This document shows positions 17,081 through 26,488 of a stretch of 34,025 nucleotides of DNA, in pieces. The number at the start of each line of letters is the position of its first letter. Position 1 is the first letter of the stretch. The position numbers and the translations under genes are program-made. The stretch comes from Olavius algarvensis associated proteobacterium Delta 3 (GTDB lineage: Bacteria > Desulfobacterota > Desulfobacteria > Desulfobacterales > CAFBRK01), in contig CAFBRK010000071.1 in assembly GCA_903231505.1 (NCBI GenBank), positions 1 to 34,025 on the forward strand, given 5' to 3'. A model generated the notes under the pieces. It ran no database searches. It was not told the DNA's origin and saw only the letters and a program-made list of their open reading frames with translations.

Positions 17081-17328
17081 CGCAAAGACGCAAAGACCGC
17101 AAAGACCGCAAAGCACATCATATTATATTGCCTTTCACTGACCATTCGAGAGCCTCCCTTTGGCTTCGCTCAGGAGAGGCAGGACAAGGAGGGCGAAAGG
17201 CAATATTATTTTCTTGAAATGACCCGCTCATGCTCAATCTTTTCTTGAGGCAGCTCTTTTTCAGAATCCCCCTTTCAGGGATTCTGAAAAAAAATTGAAC
17301 GTCTCTGCGAACTCTGCGGCTCTGCGGT
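17081..17328. repeat. nested inverted repeat element in the gap 17069-17388
   Basis: The left edge (17081-17112) has four GCAAAGAC/GCAAAG units. The right edge (17302-17328) has three CTCTGCG units, roughly the reverse complement. Inside, ATATTGCCTTTC (17125-17136) and GAAAGGCAATAT (17195-17206) form a perfect 12-base pair. A separate 14-base-pair hairpin (17257-17270 with 17278-17291) carries CAGAATCCC/GGGATTCTG. No gene is seen in this gap. Confidence 0.7.
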
Positions 17329-17388
17329 AATCGTTCATTACAAAATCTTTACGGTTACCAATGTAATATCGAACTTCAGGAAGCAGCA

Positions 17389-18243
17389 ATGGTATTCGGC
17401 TACAGCACCAACGCATTTGTCAAATTCAGCCTGGACGAATCCGTCCGGCGAATCGCAGACCTGGGTTTTCGCGGCATTGAAATCATGGGCGATCGGCCCC
17501 ATCTGTACCCGCCGGACTATCCCGATGAGGTACTGGCAGGTCTGAAGCAAATTGTCGATGGATCCGGCCTGAGTGTGACCAACATCAACAGCTTTACCCT
17601 GTTTGCCGTGGGGGACACCTACCTGCCGTCATGGATCGAACCGGATCGGGACAAACGGGCGATCCGGATTCGACATACACTGGACAGCCTGAAGGTGGCA
17701 AAGGCGCTGGATTGCCCGAATATTTCCGTTCCCCCGGGCGGACCGATGGGGACCGCCACACGAAAAGAAGCGATGGCGCTTTTTCACCAGGGTATCGAAA
17801 CGGTCGTTCCTGCCGCCGAAGCGCTGGGCGTGCGCATCCTGGTGGAGCCGGAACCCGGCCTCATGATCGAGAACTCCCGTGAATTCAAAGAGTTTATCAA
17901 AGGGATCCGATCCGACGCCGTGGGCATCAACTTCGACATCGGCCATTTCTTTTGTGCCGGCGAAGATCCGAGAATCGCCCTGGAGGAGCTTTTCGAGTGG
18001 GTCGGTCACATGCACCTGGAAGATATTGCGTCGAGCCGTGAGCACCGCCATCTCATCCTTGGCCACGGCGCCATAGATTTTATCGATGTGTTTCAGGCCA
18101 TCGCATCCCTTGGATACACGGGAGATATCAGCCTGGAACTATACCCCTATGTCGATACCCCCGAAGCCGCCGGACGGGAAAGTCTCAACTATTTGAAGCC
18201 TATTTTGGATGAAGTCGGATTAAAAATGGGTATTGGGTATTAG
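17389..18243 (+). CDS. sugar-phosphate isomerase/epimerase, TIM barrel
   Basis: This 284-residue protein of the AP-endonuclease-2/xylose-isomerase-like superfamily opens with a typical strand (FGYSTNAFVKFSLDESVRRI). It carries the metal-ligand pattern of these barrels: Glu in ILVEPEPG (about 152), Asp/His in NFDIGHFF (about 183-186), His/Glu in HMHLEDI and a last Glu in ISLELYPY. A divalent-metal isomerase acting on a sugar or inositol is likely; the substrate cannot be told. AGGA lies 9 bases before the ATG. The final codons (MGIGY) and the stop are part of the intergenic GGGTATT repeat, so the original C-terminus may have been altered. It is separated from inositol-phosphate synthase by the repeat element but runs the same way. 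Confidence 0.85.
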   Translation: MVFGYSTNAFVKFSLDESVRRIADLGFRGIEIMGDRPHLYPPDYPDEVLAGLKQIVDGSGLSVTNINSFTLFAVGDTYLPSWIEPDRDKRAIRIRHTLDSLKVAKALDCPNISVPPGGPMGTATRKEAMALFHQGIETVVPAAEALGVRILVEPEPGLMIENSREFKEFIKGIRSDAVGINFDIGHFFCAGEDPRIALEELFEWVGHMHLEDIASSREHRHLILGHGAIDFIDVFQAIASLGYTGDISLELYPYVDTPEAAGRESLNYLKPILDEVGLKMGIGY

Positions 18244-18263
18244 GCATTGGGTACTGGGTATTC
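18226..18263. repeat. iterated GGGTATT word entering a gene end
   Basis: GGGTATT, GGGTATTAGGCATT, GGGTACT and GGGTATTC follow one another, with the stop codon of the isomerase gene inside the array. It borders the right-hand (3') end of the IS110-type insertion. No inverted arm was found on the far side. Confidence 0.7.
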
Positions 18264-18304
18264 GGAAAATGGTTTCAGCCACTGTGTTCGGGTTCAACAG
18301 AAAA

Positions 18305-19430
<1,126 letters not shown>

Positions 19431-19460
19431 CTTACATACAAGATTTCAGGTTTCGGGTGT

Positions 19461-19554
19461 CAGGATCCAGGATACAAGATGCAGAATACATAGCTTGAAA
19501 CATCAATGTCCGGTCATCGTTTCTTGAATCTTGCATCTTGAATCTTGTATCCTG
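19461..19554. repeat. iterated CAAGAT word with inverted right arm
   Basis: The left arm (19461-19490) reads CAGGATCCAGGATACAAGATGCAG. The right arm (19522-19554) carries TCTTGAATCTTGCATCTTG and AATCTTGTATCCTG, its iterated reverse complement, after a 31-base spacer. It lies directly outside the 5' end of the insertion sequence. Confidence 0.75.
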
Positions 19555-19557
19555 AAC

Positions 19558-19637
19558 TACCGGCTAAACCGGCAAACCGGCCAACCGGCGAACGGAACAT
19601 CCAAACACCAAACACCAAACACAAAACACCAAAAACC
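19558..19637 (+). repeat. tandem ACCGGCAA and ACACCAA words up to the UbiE start
   Basis: About four AACCGGC units (19558-19590) are followed by about five ACACCAA-type units (19601-19637). The array ends immediately before the ATG of UbiE and leaves no Shine-Dalgarno sequence. Confidence 0.8.
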
Positions 19638-20459
19638 ATGCCCCAAATCATAAAACCTGAATCTGCCTGGGCTGACGCCCATGGACGGCAAGAGCAGCTC
19701 GATGAGCATATCCGGAACAGCAAAAGCGCTTATTTTGGTTTTAAGAAGGTTTCGGAAGATGAGAAAACCGCCGAGACGGCGCGGCATTTCGATCAGGTAG
19801 CCCGAAAATACGATCTGATGAACACCCTGCTCAGTTTTGGCATCCATTACGCCTGGAAACGGCTGGCGGTCAGGATGATGGGCCTGAAATCCGCCGACCG
19901 GGTGATCGATGTCTGCGGCGGCACCGGTGACCTGGCCATCATGGCAGCCCACCGGGTCGGGCCGATCGGCAGGGTGACGATCTTCGATATCAACCGGACC
20001 ATGATGGACGCCGGCCGGCCGAAGGTGATCCGGGAAGGGCTCGAGAACCGGATTTCATTTGTCCAGGGAAATGCCGAGTTCATATCCTTTCCGGACAATT
20101 ATTTCGATGCGGCCATGGTTGGGTTCGGCATCCGTAATGTGACCCACATGGAAACCGGTTTCCGGGAGATGCATCGGGTGCTCAAGCATGGTGGCAAACT
20201 CATGTGCCTGGAATTCTCAAAACCGACGTTTCCCCTCTTTCGATGGGTGTACGACCTGTATTCTTTTTATGCAATGCCGCTGCTCGGTCAACTGATTGCT
20301 CAAAACCGTGCCGGGTACATGCTTCTCACCGAAAGTATTCGGCTGTTTCCCACACCCGACGAGCTTGCCGACAGACTACGCCGGATCGGCTTTGCCCGGG
20401 TAACCTACCACAGTTTAACCAATGGGATTGCGGTCATCCACACCGGGGTAAAATCCTGA
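19638..20459 (+). CDS. ubiE: UbiE/MenG-type quinone methyltransferase
   Basis: This 273-residue class-I methyltransferase uses S-adenosylmethionine to methylate demethylmenaquinone, the last step to menaquinone. Family signatures are present: FGFKKVSEDEK (33-43), ARKYDLMNTLLSFGIHYAWK (55-74), the SAM motif DVCGGTGD (91-98), GFGIRNVTH (162-170) and a late LLTESIRLFP (229-238). An N-terminal stretch of about 30 residues precedes the part shared with known UbiE. The ATG at 19638 directly follows a tandem repeat and has no visible ribosome-binding site, so the start is uncertain. Its product would be the electron donor for the complex encoded at 2744-9372. Confidence 0.9.
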   Translation: MPQIIKPESAWADAHGRQEQLDEHIRNSKSAYFGFKKVSEDEKTAETARHFDQVARKYDLMNTLLSFGIHYAWKRLAVRMMGLKSADRVIDVCGGTGDLAIMAAHRVGPIGRVTIFDINRTMMDAGRPKVIREGLENRISFVQGNAEFISFPDNYFDAAMVGFGIRNVTHMETGFREMHRVLKHGGKLMCLEFSKPTFPLFRWVYDLYSFYAMPLLGQLIAQNRAGYMLLTESIRLFPTPDELADRLRRIGFARVTYHSLTNGIAVIHTGVKS

Positions 20460-20471
20460 GAAGGTATTGCT

Positions 20472-21062
20472 GTGAAGTTAAACTGGTTCGAACGGCTGGT
20501 TGTTAACAATCCGGTGCGGGTGATGGCCCAACGGGTGGAGATCCAGTGGTTCAAGCGGACACGACCCGGCAGCCCGGGCCAGCGAGTGCTCGAAATCGGA
20601 TGTGGTCGGGGCGCCGGGGCTGCGCTGATTCACCGCAACTTCCGCCCCAGCCGGGTGTACGCCTTCGATCTGGACATCCGGATGGTACGCATGGGCGCAA
20701 CGTCCCGGCATGAAGGGGTGCGGCTGACCTGGGGTGTTGCAGATGCCACCGCGATACCGGTGAAATCGGCAAGCGTGGATTGCGTATTCGGATTTGGTTT
20801 CCTGCACCACGTGCCCGACTGGCGGCAGGCCCTGGTGGAAGTGCGCCGGGTACTGAAACCGGGGGGTGCGTACTACATGGAGGAGCTGTATCCGGAATCG
20901 TATCAAAACGCGATTACCGGTCGTTTGTTCGAACACCCGACCCATGACCGGTTTCGAAGCCCCGACCTGAGTCGGGCACTACGGAAAACCGGTTTCACGT
21001 CTGTCGGACGACTGGAACACCGGTGGTTGGGTATCCTGGGTGTGTTTCAGACCCGATGTTAG
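20472..21062 (+). CDS. class I SAM-dependent methyltransferase
   Basis: This 196-residue Methyltransf_11-type protein has SAM motif VLEIGCGRGAG (about 39-49), an acidic end of strand two (YAFDLDIRMV), a DATAIPVKSASVDCVFGFG stretch and the post-motif RRVLKPGG. It starts with GTG, with GAAGG 7 bases upstream, 12 bases after the UbiE stop, so the two are cotranscribed. The substrate is unknown; pairing with UbiE suggests quinone or lipid methylation, which is inference. From its end to 21323 no gene is supported: a 60-codon frame at 21158-21340 has no family resemblance. Confidence 0.85.
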   Translation: MKLNWFERLVVNNPVRVMAQRVEIQWFKRTRPGSPGQRVLEIGCGRGAGAALIHRNFRPSRVYAFDLDIRMVRMGATSRHEGVRLTWGVADATAIPVKSASVDCVFGFGFLHHVPDWRQALVEVRRVLKPGGAYYMEELYPESYQNAITGRLFEHPTHDRFRSPDLSRALRKTGFTSVGRLEHRWLGILGVFQTRC

Positions 21063-21323
21063 CGTAGAAAAGATTTCATGAATGCTTCGGAGGTGGTCGT
21101 GCGGCAACGGTATTCCGGACGAACCGGCAGTGTTTACACCCTGGAGCCGACCTATCGATGAAATCCAAAATGAGCCATTTTCAACGTCGGGCTCGCTATC
21201 GGAATCGGAACGTCCCGGTATCTTTCTTCGACAGCGATACCGAATGCGATTCTGATTCCGAAGGTGCCGCCGAATTACCCGAATACGTTATCCAACGATC
21301 GGAACGAACGTCTCACCATCGCC

Positions 21324-21623
21324 CTATAACCTGCTTTTGACATATTGATACACCCCATATTCCGTCTTTGTCCCCAAGAGCCCGTCTACCTGATCCTGTA
21401 TCACCTGGCGCTCGGTGCTGTTCACCCACCTTTCCCAGTCTTCCAGAGACTGCCAGATACTGATCACGAGGCTTTCTCCGGGATTGTCGATGCGTTTGAA
21501 CGTCTCGCCGGACACATAGCCCGGCTGTTTTGTCGTCAGCGTCCGCAGCGCCCGGATCAGTCCAAGGAGCTCGGATTCCTTTTCCTTTGGGACGTAACGT
21601 TTCAATAACACTTTGACTATCAT
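21324..21623 (-). CDS. ABM-domain (antibiotic biosynthesis monooxygenase-like) protein
   Basis: This 99-residue single-domain protein of the dimeric alpha/beta-barrel superfamily starts with a VKVLLKRYVP strand, has a middle PGYVSGETFKRIDNPGESLVISIWQS segment typical of the family in two adjoining strands, and a WVNSTERQ helix. Members include small cofactor-free monooxygenases and heme-degrading enzymes; the substrate here is unknown. AAGGAGG lies 6 bases before the ATG, a strong ribosome-binding site. It stands alone, facing away from the methyltransferase genes. Confidence 0.8.
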   Translation of the reverse strand: MIVKVLLKRYVPKEKESELLGLIRALRTLTTKQPGYVSGETFKRIDNPGESLVISIWQSLEDWERWVNSTERQVIQDQVDGLLGTKTEYGVYQYVKSRL

Positions 21624-21945
21624 GGGCCCCTCCTTTCATGATGGTTCCACAGACAGGAATGGATCGGAGAAACTTCTGCCCTGTTATCGCGGTTCAGATT
21701 TCAGAAGGGAGTGTGCTGGAATCGCGGGCCACCAGAATGATATGCGGCATCAGTGTGCGTCACATCGTGCGGGCTTAAGTTCAGGATAAGCATTATCGTA
21801 GGGGATGAGAAAGGGTAAGTCAAAAATAAACGAAACTATAAACAAAAATAAGGAATGATCTCGTTATACCCCCTCCCTCCCTTTGAATCCCTATGGTTTG
21901 ACTTTGCTCACCACAAGCCACCAGGGGAGGGAGGTAAATATATGT

Positions 21946-22132
21946 CCTCCCCCTTGAGAGGCTGTGTCACAATTACACAAACCGTCATTCCGGACGAGTT
22001 CCGCAGGGCGGGGCGAGATCTGGAATCCAGAGATATCAATGACTTCTGGATTTCTGCCTCCGAAGGAGTGACATAGAATAAGTCATGTCTGTTCGGTCTA
22101 ACCAATTACGACACAGTTACTGATGGGGGAGG
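21946..22132. repeat. MITE-like element with imperfect terminal inverted repeats
   Basis: The gap 21624-22228 has no convincing gene. Its core is bounded by two 29-base imperfect inverted repeats (about 22 of 29 matching) that share CCTCCCCC, CTGTGTC and AATT in the same order (21946-21974 and 22104-22132). Inside is a REP-like stretch starting CGTCATTCCGG and an AATCCAGA/TCTGGATT hairpin. G- and C-runs (CCCTCCCTCCC, GGGAGGGAGG) flank its left side. Confidence 0.5.
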
Positions 22133-22228
22133 TGCGGGGGGGGGTGAATGAATGGTCAATTTCCGCATCCTTAGTTTTGTTTACAGATCCGTAATTTTTT
22201 AGCTCTTACATAAACGAATTGCCCGGGA

Positions 22229-23047
22229 TTAATCTTCAAGGGGTATCCAGCGGTTCACAATACGTCTCAGCGTGCCGTCGGCCTTGATTTCGGCTACGTA
22301 GGCGTTTGCCGCATTGAGCAGATCTTCGTTATTTTTACGGATTCCCCAGCCCAGATATTCTTCGGTCATCACATCCGGCAGCGCCATGAGCCCCCGGGTA
22401 TCGTTCTCCGAGGCCAGAAGCAGGATGATTGGCCCGTCGTGGATCAGTACGTTTAAACGCCCGGACACCAGGTCTTGAATGGCATCGCCGGCAGTACCGT
22501 AGATTTTAATCTGTTTGGCATTTCCGAAACCGGCGCGGACAAATTTCTCTCCTGTGGTGGCCCGGACAGCACCGATTCTCATGACAGGCGAAAGCCCTTT
22601 GATGCCCGCGAATCCGGTCGGGAAATTCCGGCGATCCTCTTTGCGGATCAACGCCATCTGCCCGGTGATCAGATAGGGATCGGTAAAGGCAATCCGGATC
22701 CGGCGCATCTGCGTGATCGTCATCCCGGACATGATGATGTCGGTGCGGTCTTCCAGCAACGCCGGGATCTGCTCTTCCCATGGCAGTTCGACAAACCGGG
22801 GCGTTTTGTTCAGGTGCGCAGCTAAATTCGCGGCCAGCTCCGGCTCCAGGCCGACGATTTTTTCCCCCTGCTTATAGGCGAACGGCGGCGCATTGGCAGA
22901 AATGCCGACCCGCAGGACATTTTCGTTTTTCTCCACCGGTGCCTGTTTATCGGCGGCCATGGAAAGGGATTCGGTAACACCGAATACCCCCACAATGAGA
23001 ACAAGCGACAGGATGAAACGGAAGTTTCGGCGAATCGTCGGCAGCAT
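22229..23047 (-). CDS. periplasmic solute-binding protein (SBP_bac_3 type)
   Basis: This 272-residue protein has an N-terminal signal (RRNFRFILSLVLIVGVFG, then SMAADKQ) followed by a type-2 periplasmic binding fold. It shows the family start LRVGISANAPPFAY, the GLEPELAANLA helix, the DIIMSGMTIT hinge strand and the FTDPYLITGQ segment seen in amino-acid-binding proteins. The ligand is not identifiable, and no ABC permease genes lie beside it, so it could serve a distant transporter or act as a sensor. The start at 23047 is preceded by AGGAGAGG; the open frame extends 57 codons further but without signal-peptide character. It runs in the same direction as the prenyltransferase gene upstream of it. 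Confidence 0.85.
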   Translation of the reverse strand: MLPTIRRNFRFILSLVLIVGVFGVTESLSMAADKQAPVEKNENVLRVGISANAPPFAYKQGEKIVGLEPELAANLAAHLNKTPRFVELPWEEQIPALLEDRTDIIMSGMTITQMRRIRIAFTDPYLITGQMALIRKEDRRNFPTGFAGIKGLSPVMRIGAVRATTGEKFVRAGFGNAKQIKIYGTAGDAIQDLVSGRLNVLIHDGPIILLLASENDTRGLMALPDVMTEEYLGWGIRKNNEDLLNAANAYVAEIKADGTLRRIVNRWIPLED

Positions 23048-23132
23048 CGAGACCTCTCCTTGGTTGGTGTCTGCGTTGCAATGGACGGTGACCAGACCCT
23101 TGGGATGCGCGAGCTTCGGCCCCTGATCGCGC

Positions 23133-24074
23133 CTAAAACGGAAGGGTGATTCGTGCCACCACCAACAGAAGCATGGACAGGGGGTAATAGCTGGATTTGT
23201 TGAAAAGGGCGACGGCATCTGCCCTGTCTTTCGAATTATACAACTGCATGGCCGGAATCAGCAGCAACACCAGACCGATGCCGAGGGCCGTTAACAGATA
23301 CACCGGATGAAAATCCGCCCGGGAAAGAATCAGAACCGGAATGCTTAACATGACGGCGACAAGCAGGGTGCCCATGATGATGACGGTGGCCCGATCCGGG
23401 CCGTAGATGACCGGTATGGTACGGGCTTGCAGCCGCCGGTCTTCCTCGATGTCCGCCCAATCATTGGGTACGTTCTGGCCTCCGATTTCCCAGAAGAAGA
23501 GCCACACAAAGACGCAGACCAGAAACCCATAGGACGGACTGGGATCCACGGCATAAACCGCAGCCATGGCCCCCGTGGTTTTGACGGCGCCGCTGACGAG
23601 CGTACGGAAATGGGTGACCTTCAGCAGCAGGCAATACACGGCCTCCAGCGTGCAGCCGGCCAGGAAAATAACGACACACACCGGATTGAGCAGGTAGGCC
23701 CCGATGAGTGCCAGGGCGCCCCAGGCAATGGCCCACAGCAGACCGTCTCGAAAACTCAAAAACCCCTGGGCGATGGGGTGGCGGACCATGACGGCATCCA
23801 GGTAATTTTCGGCACACCGATCCACTCCGAGACCCAGTTTCTCACGGTCGATGCGATGATCGACCACGTCGTTGAGCGCATATACCGCTGTGTAGCCGGC
23901 GAAGGTTGTAATTAAGCCCAGAACCACGATCTGAAGCGGTGGCATCGACCCCAGCCAGAGCAGGGCCGCTGCCGCCGGCGTCGCCATGTCCAGCAGACCA
24001 TGGGGGGTCCGGGAGAGGGCCCAGAAAAGCTTGATCCGGGCAAAGCCGGTGTATGGATTGCAGGATGTTTCCAT
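23133..24074 (-). CDS. UbiA-family prenyltransferase
   Basis: This is a 313-residue integral membrane protein with about eight or nine helices. Both aspartate-rich motifs of the family are present: N68-D69-x2-D72-x3-D76 and N204-D205-x2-D208-x3-D212, which bind the prenyl diphosphate through Mg2+. It should transfer an isoprenoid chain to an aromatic or polar acceptor. It might serve quinone synthesis, given UbiE nearby, but it differs from a plain MenA by lacking any recognisable specificity motif. UbiA proteins also occur with sugar isomerases in other lipid pathways. The ATG at 24074 is preceded by an in-frame TTG. It points away from the SafE-like gene's downstream repeat. Confidence 0.85.
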   Translation of the reverse strand: METSCNPYTGFARIKLFWALSRTPHGLLDMATPAAAALLWLGSMPPLQIVVLGLITTFAGYTAVYALNDVVDHRIDREKLGLGVDRCAENYLDAVMVRHPIAQGFLSFRDGLLWAIAWGALALIGAYLLNPVCVVIFLAGCTLEAVYCLLLKVTHFRTLVSGAVKTTGAMAAVYAVDPSPSYGFLVCVFVWLFFWEIGGQNVPNDWADIEEDRRLQARTIPVIYGPDRATVIIMGTLLVAVMLSIPVLILSRADFHPVYLLTALGIGLVLLLIPAMQLYNSKDRADAVALFNKSSYYPLSMLLLVVARITLPF

Positions 24075-24338
24075 CAAAACCCTATCACTTCCATGCCATG
24101 TAAGACTATTTCGAGTTCAAAACAAGCCCCAAGCGGATATGCCCGGCGAGGATACCTGTTTATTTTTTCCGGTGGACGATATATCCGTCGGAACGAAATT
24201 CTGACACATGTGAAAACACCGGAAAAGAAGACCTATCATTGAACATCATTTTGCGTCAAGAAAGACGGTCCTTCATTTCAGCGTTTGGTGTTAATTTTTA
24301 CCGGTCCGGGATATCTTGCACATTGTGCCGGTGCGTTC

Positions 24339-24552
24339 CCCAAGGGTCCAAGGGGTCAAGGATTCAAGGGTTCGAGTGAAACACAAAAAAATAAAATCAC
24401 AAAGCTGAGGCAAAAATCGACGCCATCCTTTTCCAACTATTTGAGAGAACGTTAAAAATTATTGAAAAATAAAGAGTTTACAAGATTTAACTGAGAATTA
24501 GATATCAAGTCATTTCTTTCACTTGACCCCTTGGCCCCTCGAATCCTTTGAC
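24339..24552. repeat. iterated AAGGGTCAAGG word with inverted right arm
   Basis: The left arm (24339-24380) repeats CAAGGGTCCAAGGGGTCAAGG and TTCAAGGGTTCGAGTGAAA-type units. The right arm (24515-24552) reads TTTCACTTGACCCCTTGG and CCCCTCGAATCCTTTGAC, its reverse complement with changes. The spacer of about 135 bases is AT-rich. It fills most of the gap 24075-24552, where no gene was seen. Confidence 0.8.
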
Positions 24553-25248
24553 TTATATAAGTTTGTGAACCGTTTTAAATGCTAGAAATACCCCCATGCC
24601 GATCATCAGGATTCCCGAAAGGATATCGGACTGTTTGCGATAGCGTCGCGCCACACCGGAGAAGCCGGCGCCAACCAGCAGCAGACCCGGTACCGTACCG
24701 AGTCCGAAGACCAGTACCAGAACGGCACCGGAAAGGATTCCTCCGGCCGGAAGTGCCCGGGCAAATGCGGCATAGGACAGCCCGCACGGCAGGAAACCGA
24801 GAGTAAGTCCGGTCAGGAACATGGCCCCGCGATCGCCGCTGGCCATCGATCTGTGAAGAACGGTCCGGAACCCGGGGATCCGCTTCGGCTCGGCAACACC
24901 CATCCAGCGGGGTTCGGCAAACAACCCGATGCGGGACAGTCCGAAGTAGACCAGAAATGCCGCCGCTGCCATCGAGATACTTACCTGGGTACGGACGATC
25001 CATGCCATCGGTTCCGACCCGGTGGCGGCGGCGATATGGGCCATGCCGGCTCCGAGCCCGCCCATCAGTCCGCCGAGGGCCGTGTAGGTCAGCACGCGTC
25101 CGGCATGGTAGTACAGATGGGGAGAGAATTTGCCGGAGCTGCCGGGGATGACGAACACCAGCGGCCCGCACATGCCGATGCAATGTCCGGTGCCCAGAAA
25201 GCCCAGGAGGAACATCGCGTAGAGGTCGATGGAACTCAGGGATAACAT
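24553..25248 (-). CDS. SafE/DsbD_2-like membrane protein (UreH domain)
   Basis: This 231-residue protein has about six helices. Two conserved signatures define the family: GTGHCIGMCGPL (19-30), with H22, C23, M26 and C27, and GFLPCGLSYAAF near residue 150. Such proteins occur with cbb3 maturation genes and have been linked to copper or thiol transport across the membrane. With NosL starting divergently about 260 bases away, a role in copper supply is plausible. The stated ATG has no Shine-Dalgarno sequence because an iterated repeat begins 6 bases upstream; an internal ATG at residue 12 is an alternative start. Confidence 0.82.
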   Translation of the reverse strand: MLSLSSIDLYAMFLLGFLGTGHCIGMCGPLVFVIPGSSGKFSPHLYYHAGRVLTYTALGGLMGGLGAGMAHIAAATGSEPMAWIVRTQVSISMAAAAFLVYFGLSRIGLFAEPRWMGVAEPKRIPGFRTVLHRSMASGDRGAMFLTGLTLGFLPCGLSYAAFARALPAGGILSGAVLVLVFGLGTVPGLLLVGAGFSGVARRYRKQSDILSGILMIGMGVFLAFKTVHKLI

Positions 25249-25253
25249 GTCTG

Positions 25254-25400
25254 AAATGCCTAAAATGCCTAAAATGAGCTAAAATGCCTAAAGCGCATGA
25301 ATGCCTAAATTGCCTTAAATGCGCTAAAATGCCTAAATCAAATAAAGTTTTAAACCATCTCAATTTTAGGCATTTTAGGCAATTTAAATTTTAGGCATTA
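25254..25400. repeat. long iterated ATGCCTAAA word with inverted right arm
   Basis: The left arm (25254-25338) contains about six ATGCCTAAA or near copies mixed with AGCTAAA and GCGCTAAA. The right arm (25361-25400) carries TTTTAGGCATTTTAGGC and TTTTAGGCATTA. It lies between the divergent SafE-like and NosL genes and is a longer relative of 1081-1183. Confidence 0.85.
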
Positions 25401-25505
25401 TCACTCGATTTCCTGTCTTGACAGGGACGCGAAACTCTGAAAATTTTCGGGATATTAATTTTAATGTTTCCTAAGATGGGTGCCTCGCAAAAGGAGATAG
25501 GGCAG

Positions 25506-26120
25506 ATGAATCAGAACCGGCTCTGGATTTTTTATCCGCATGGAATTGTGGCAGTGGCAGCGCTTTTGGCTTTAACGGGGACTGTGTTTTTGGCAAACGG
25601 CACCGCTTATGGTGGGGATGATGCCATTCGTTTCGCCCAACACACGGCCAAAGCGGCCGGCCCGGCCGCGGGGCTCAAACCCCTCGACGACCAGGGACGC
25701 ATGCACATCAGCAATGGGGATCGGTGTCCGGTTTGCGCCATGAACGTGAGAGATCACTCAAAATTTGCCAGTGCCATTCAGCTGAAAAACGGCACCACGC
25801 ACTATTTCTGCGGCACCGGGTGTATGATCCGCTCCTGGATGCACCCGGATATGTTTCTGGGTGTCCATAAGGATATGCTGGAAACACCCGTTGTCCGCGA
25901 TTACTTCACCGGAACGGAAATGGATGCCCGGGATGCACTCTGGGTGGCCGGGTCGGACATTGTCGGCCCCATGGGACCGGCTTTCGTGCCGCTGCGCAGC
26001 CAGGGCGATCTGGAGACGTTCGTAAAACGCCACGGCGGCAAGGCGTTCTTTCGGCTTTCGGAAATGGATCCTGAGAAATGGCAGACCATCACGGGCAAAC
26101 GATCGGCACCCAAAAAGTGA
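25506..26120 (+). CDS. nosL: NosL-family copper-binding protein
   Basis: This 204-residue NosL-type protein has a signal or anchor helix (12-31) and a periplasmic domain. NosL proteins bind Cu(I) and deliver it to periplasmic cuproenzymes. The key segment is C74-PV-C77-A-M79, followed by the FC102-GTG-C106-M stretch and LETPVVRDYFTG. No lipobox Cys is present, unlike NosL of denitrifiers. No nitrous-oxide reductase is in the window, so another target such as the cbb3 oxidase is likely, by inference. The ATG at 25506 has AAGGAG 9 bases upstream; the ATG at 25464 would add 14 unremarkable residues. Its TGA overlaps the GTG of the next gene. Confidence 0.9.
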   Translation: MNQNRLWIFYPHGIVAVAALLALTGTVFLANGTAYGGDDAIRFAQHTAKAAGPAAGLKPLDDQGRMHISNGDRCPVCAMNVRDHSKFASAIQLKNGTTHYFCGTGCMIRSWMHPDMFLGVHKDMLETPVVRDYFTGTEMDARDALWVAGSDIVGPMGPAFVPLRSQGDLETFVKRHGGKAFFRLSEMDPEKWQTITGKRSAPKK

Positions 26121-26488
26121 CGGTTTCTCACCAACCGACGGCATCGCCATGGAACGATCGGATCCGCGGTGTTGACCGGCTCCATTCGGCCAGACGACTT
26201 CTCATCGCCGTTCTGCTGTTGACCGCTTCATGTCTGACGACCATTGCCGTCGATGGGCGTCTCCGTGTCGACGTGCCCCACGCCGCCGACCTGGCGCTGT
26301 TTCGCACCCTGGGCCTCCATTACCCGGCCCTGGTCCCTTCCGGGAGGGTGCTGCGACACCCCGAGTTTGCCCGGGCCGGAGTGGACCTTCGATACACCCC
26401 GGCCATGATTCAGCCCGGTGCGGATCCGGCGCTGTTCATCCTGCCCCACGTTGGAATAAGCTTTGGCCATGACATCACCACTGAATAA
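26117..26488 (+). CDS. small membrane-anchored protein of the NosL operon
   Basis: This 123-residue protein begins at a GTG overlapping the NosL stop (GTGA). It has a short cytoplasmic N-terminus, one helix (about 26-46) and a periplasmic tail of about 75 residues with several His (for example RVLRHPEFARAG and ILPHVGISFGHD). No family is recognised. Its last 20 bases overlap the permease gene, so it belongs to the operon. It could be a periplasmic adaptor of the ABC transporter, but nothing in the sequence proves this. Confidence 0.65.
   Translation: MTVSHQPTASPWNDRIRGVDRLHSARRLLIAVLLLTASCLTTIAVDGRLRVDVPHAADLALFRTLGLHYPALVPSGRVLRHPEFARAGVDLRYTPAMIQPGADPALFILPHVGISFGHDITTE

Noticed and set aside
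17257..17291. Strong 14-base-pair hairpin considered as a terminator
   Set aside because: The stem is followed by A tracts on both strands rather than T tracts, so it is described as a palindrome only.
21855..22076. Small plus-strand open frame of 73 codons
   Set aside because: It runs through the MITE-like element and its G/C-run flank, and resembles no protein.
26078..26116. Upstream ATG for the small NosL-operon protein
   Set aside because: It lies inside NosL with no ribosome-binding site; the GTG overlapping the NosL stop fits the coupling seen in the rest of the operon.
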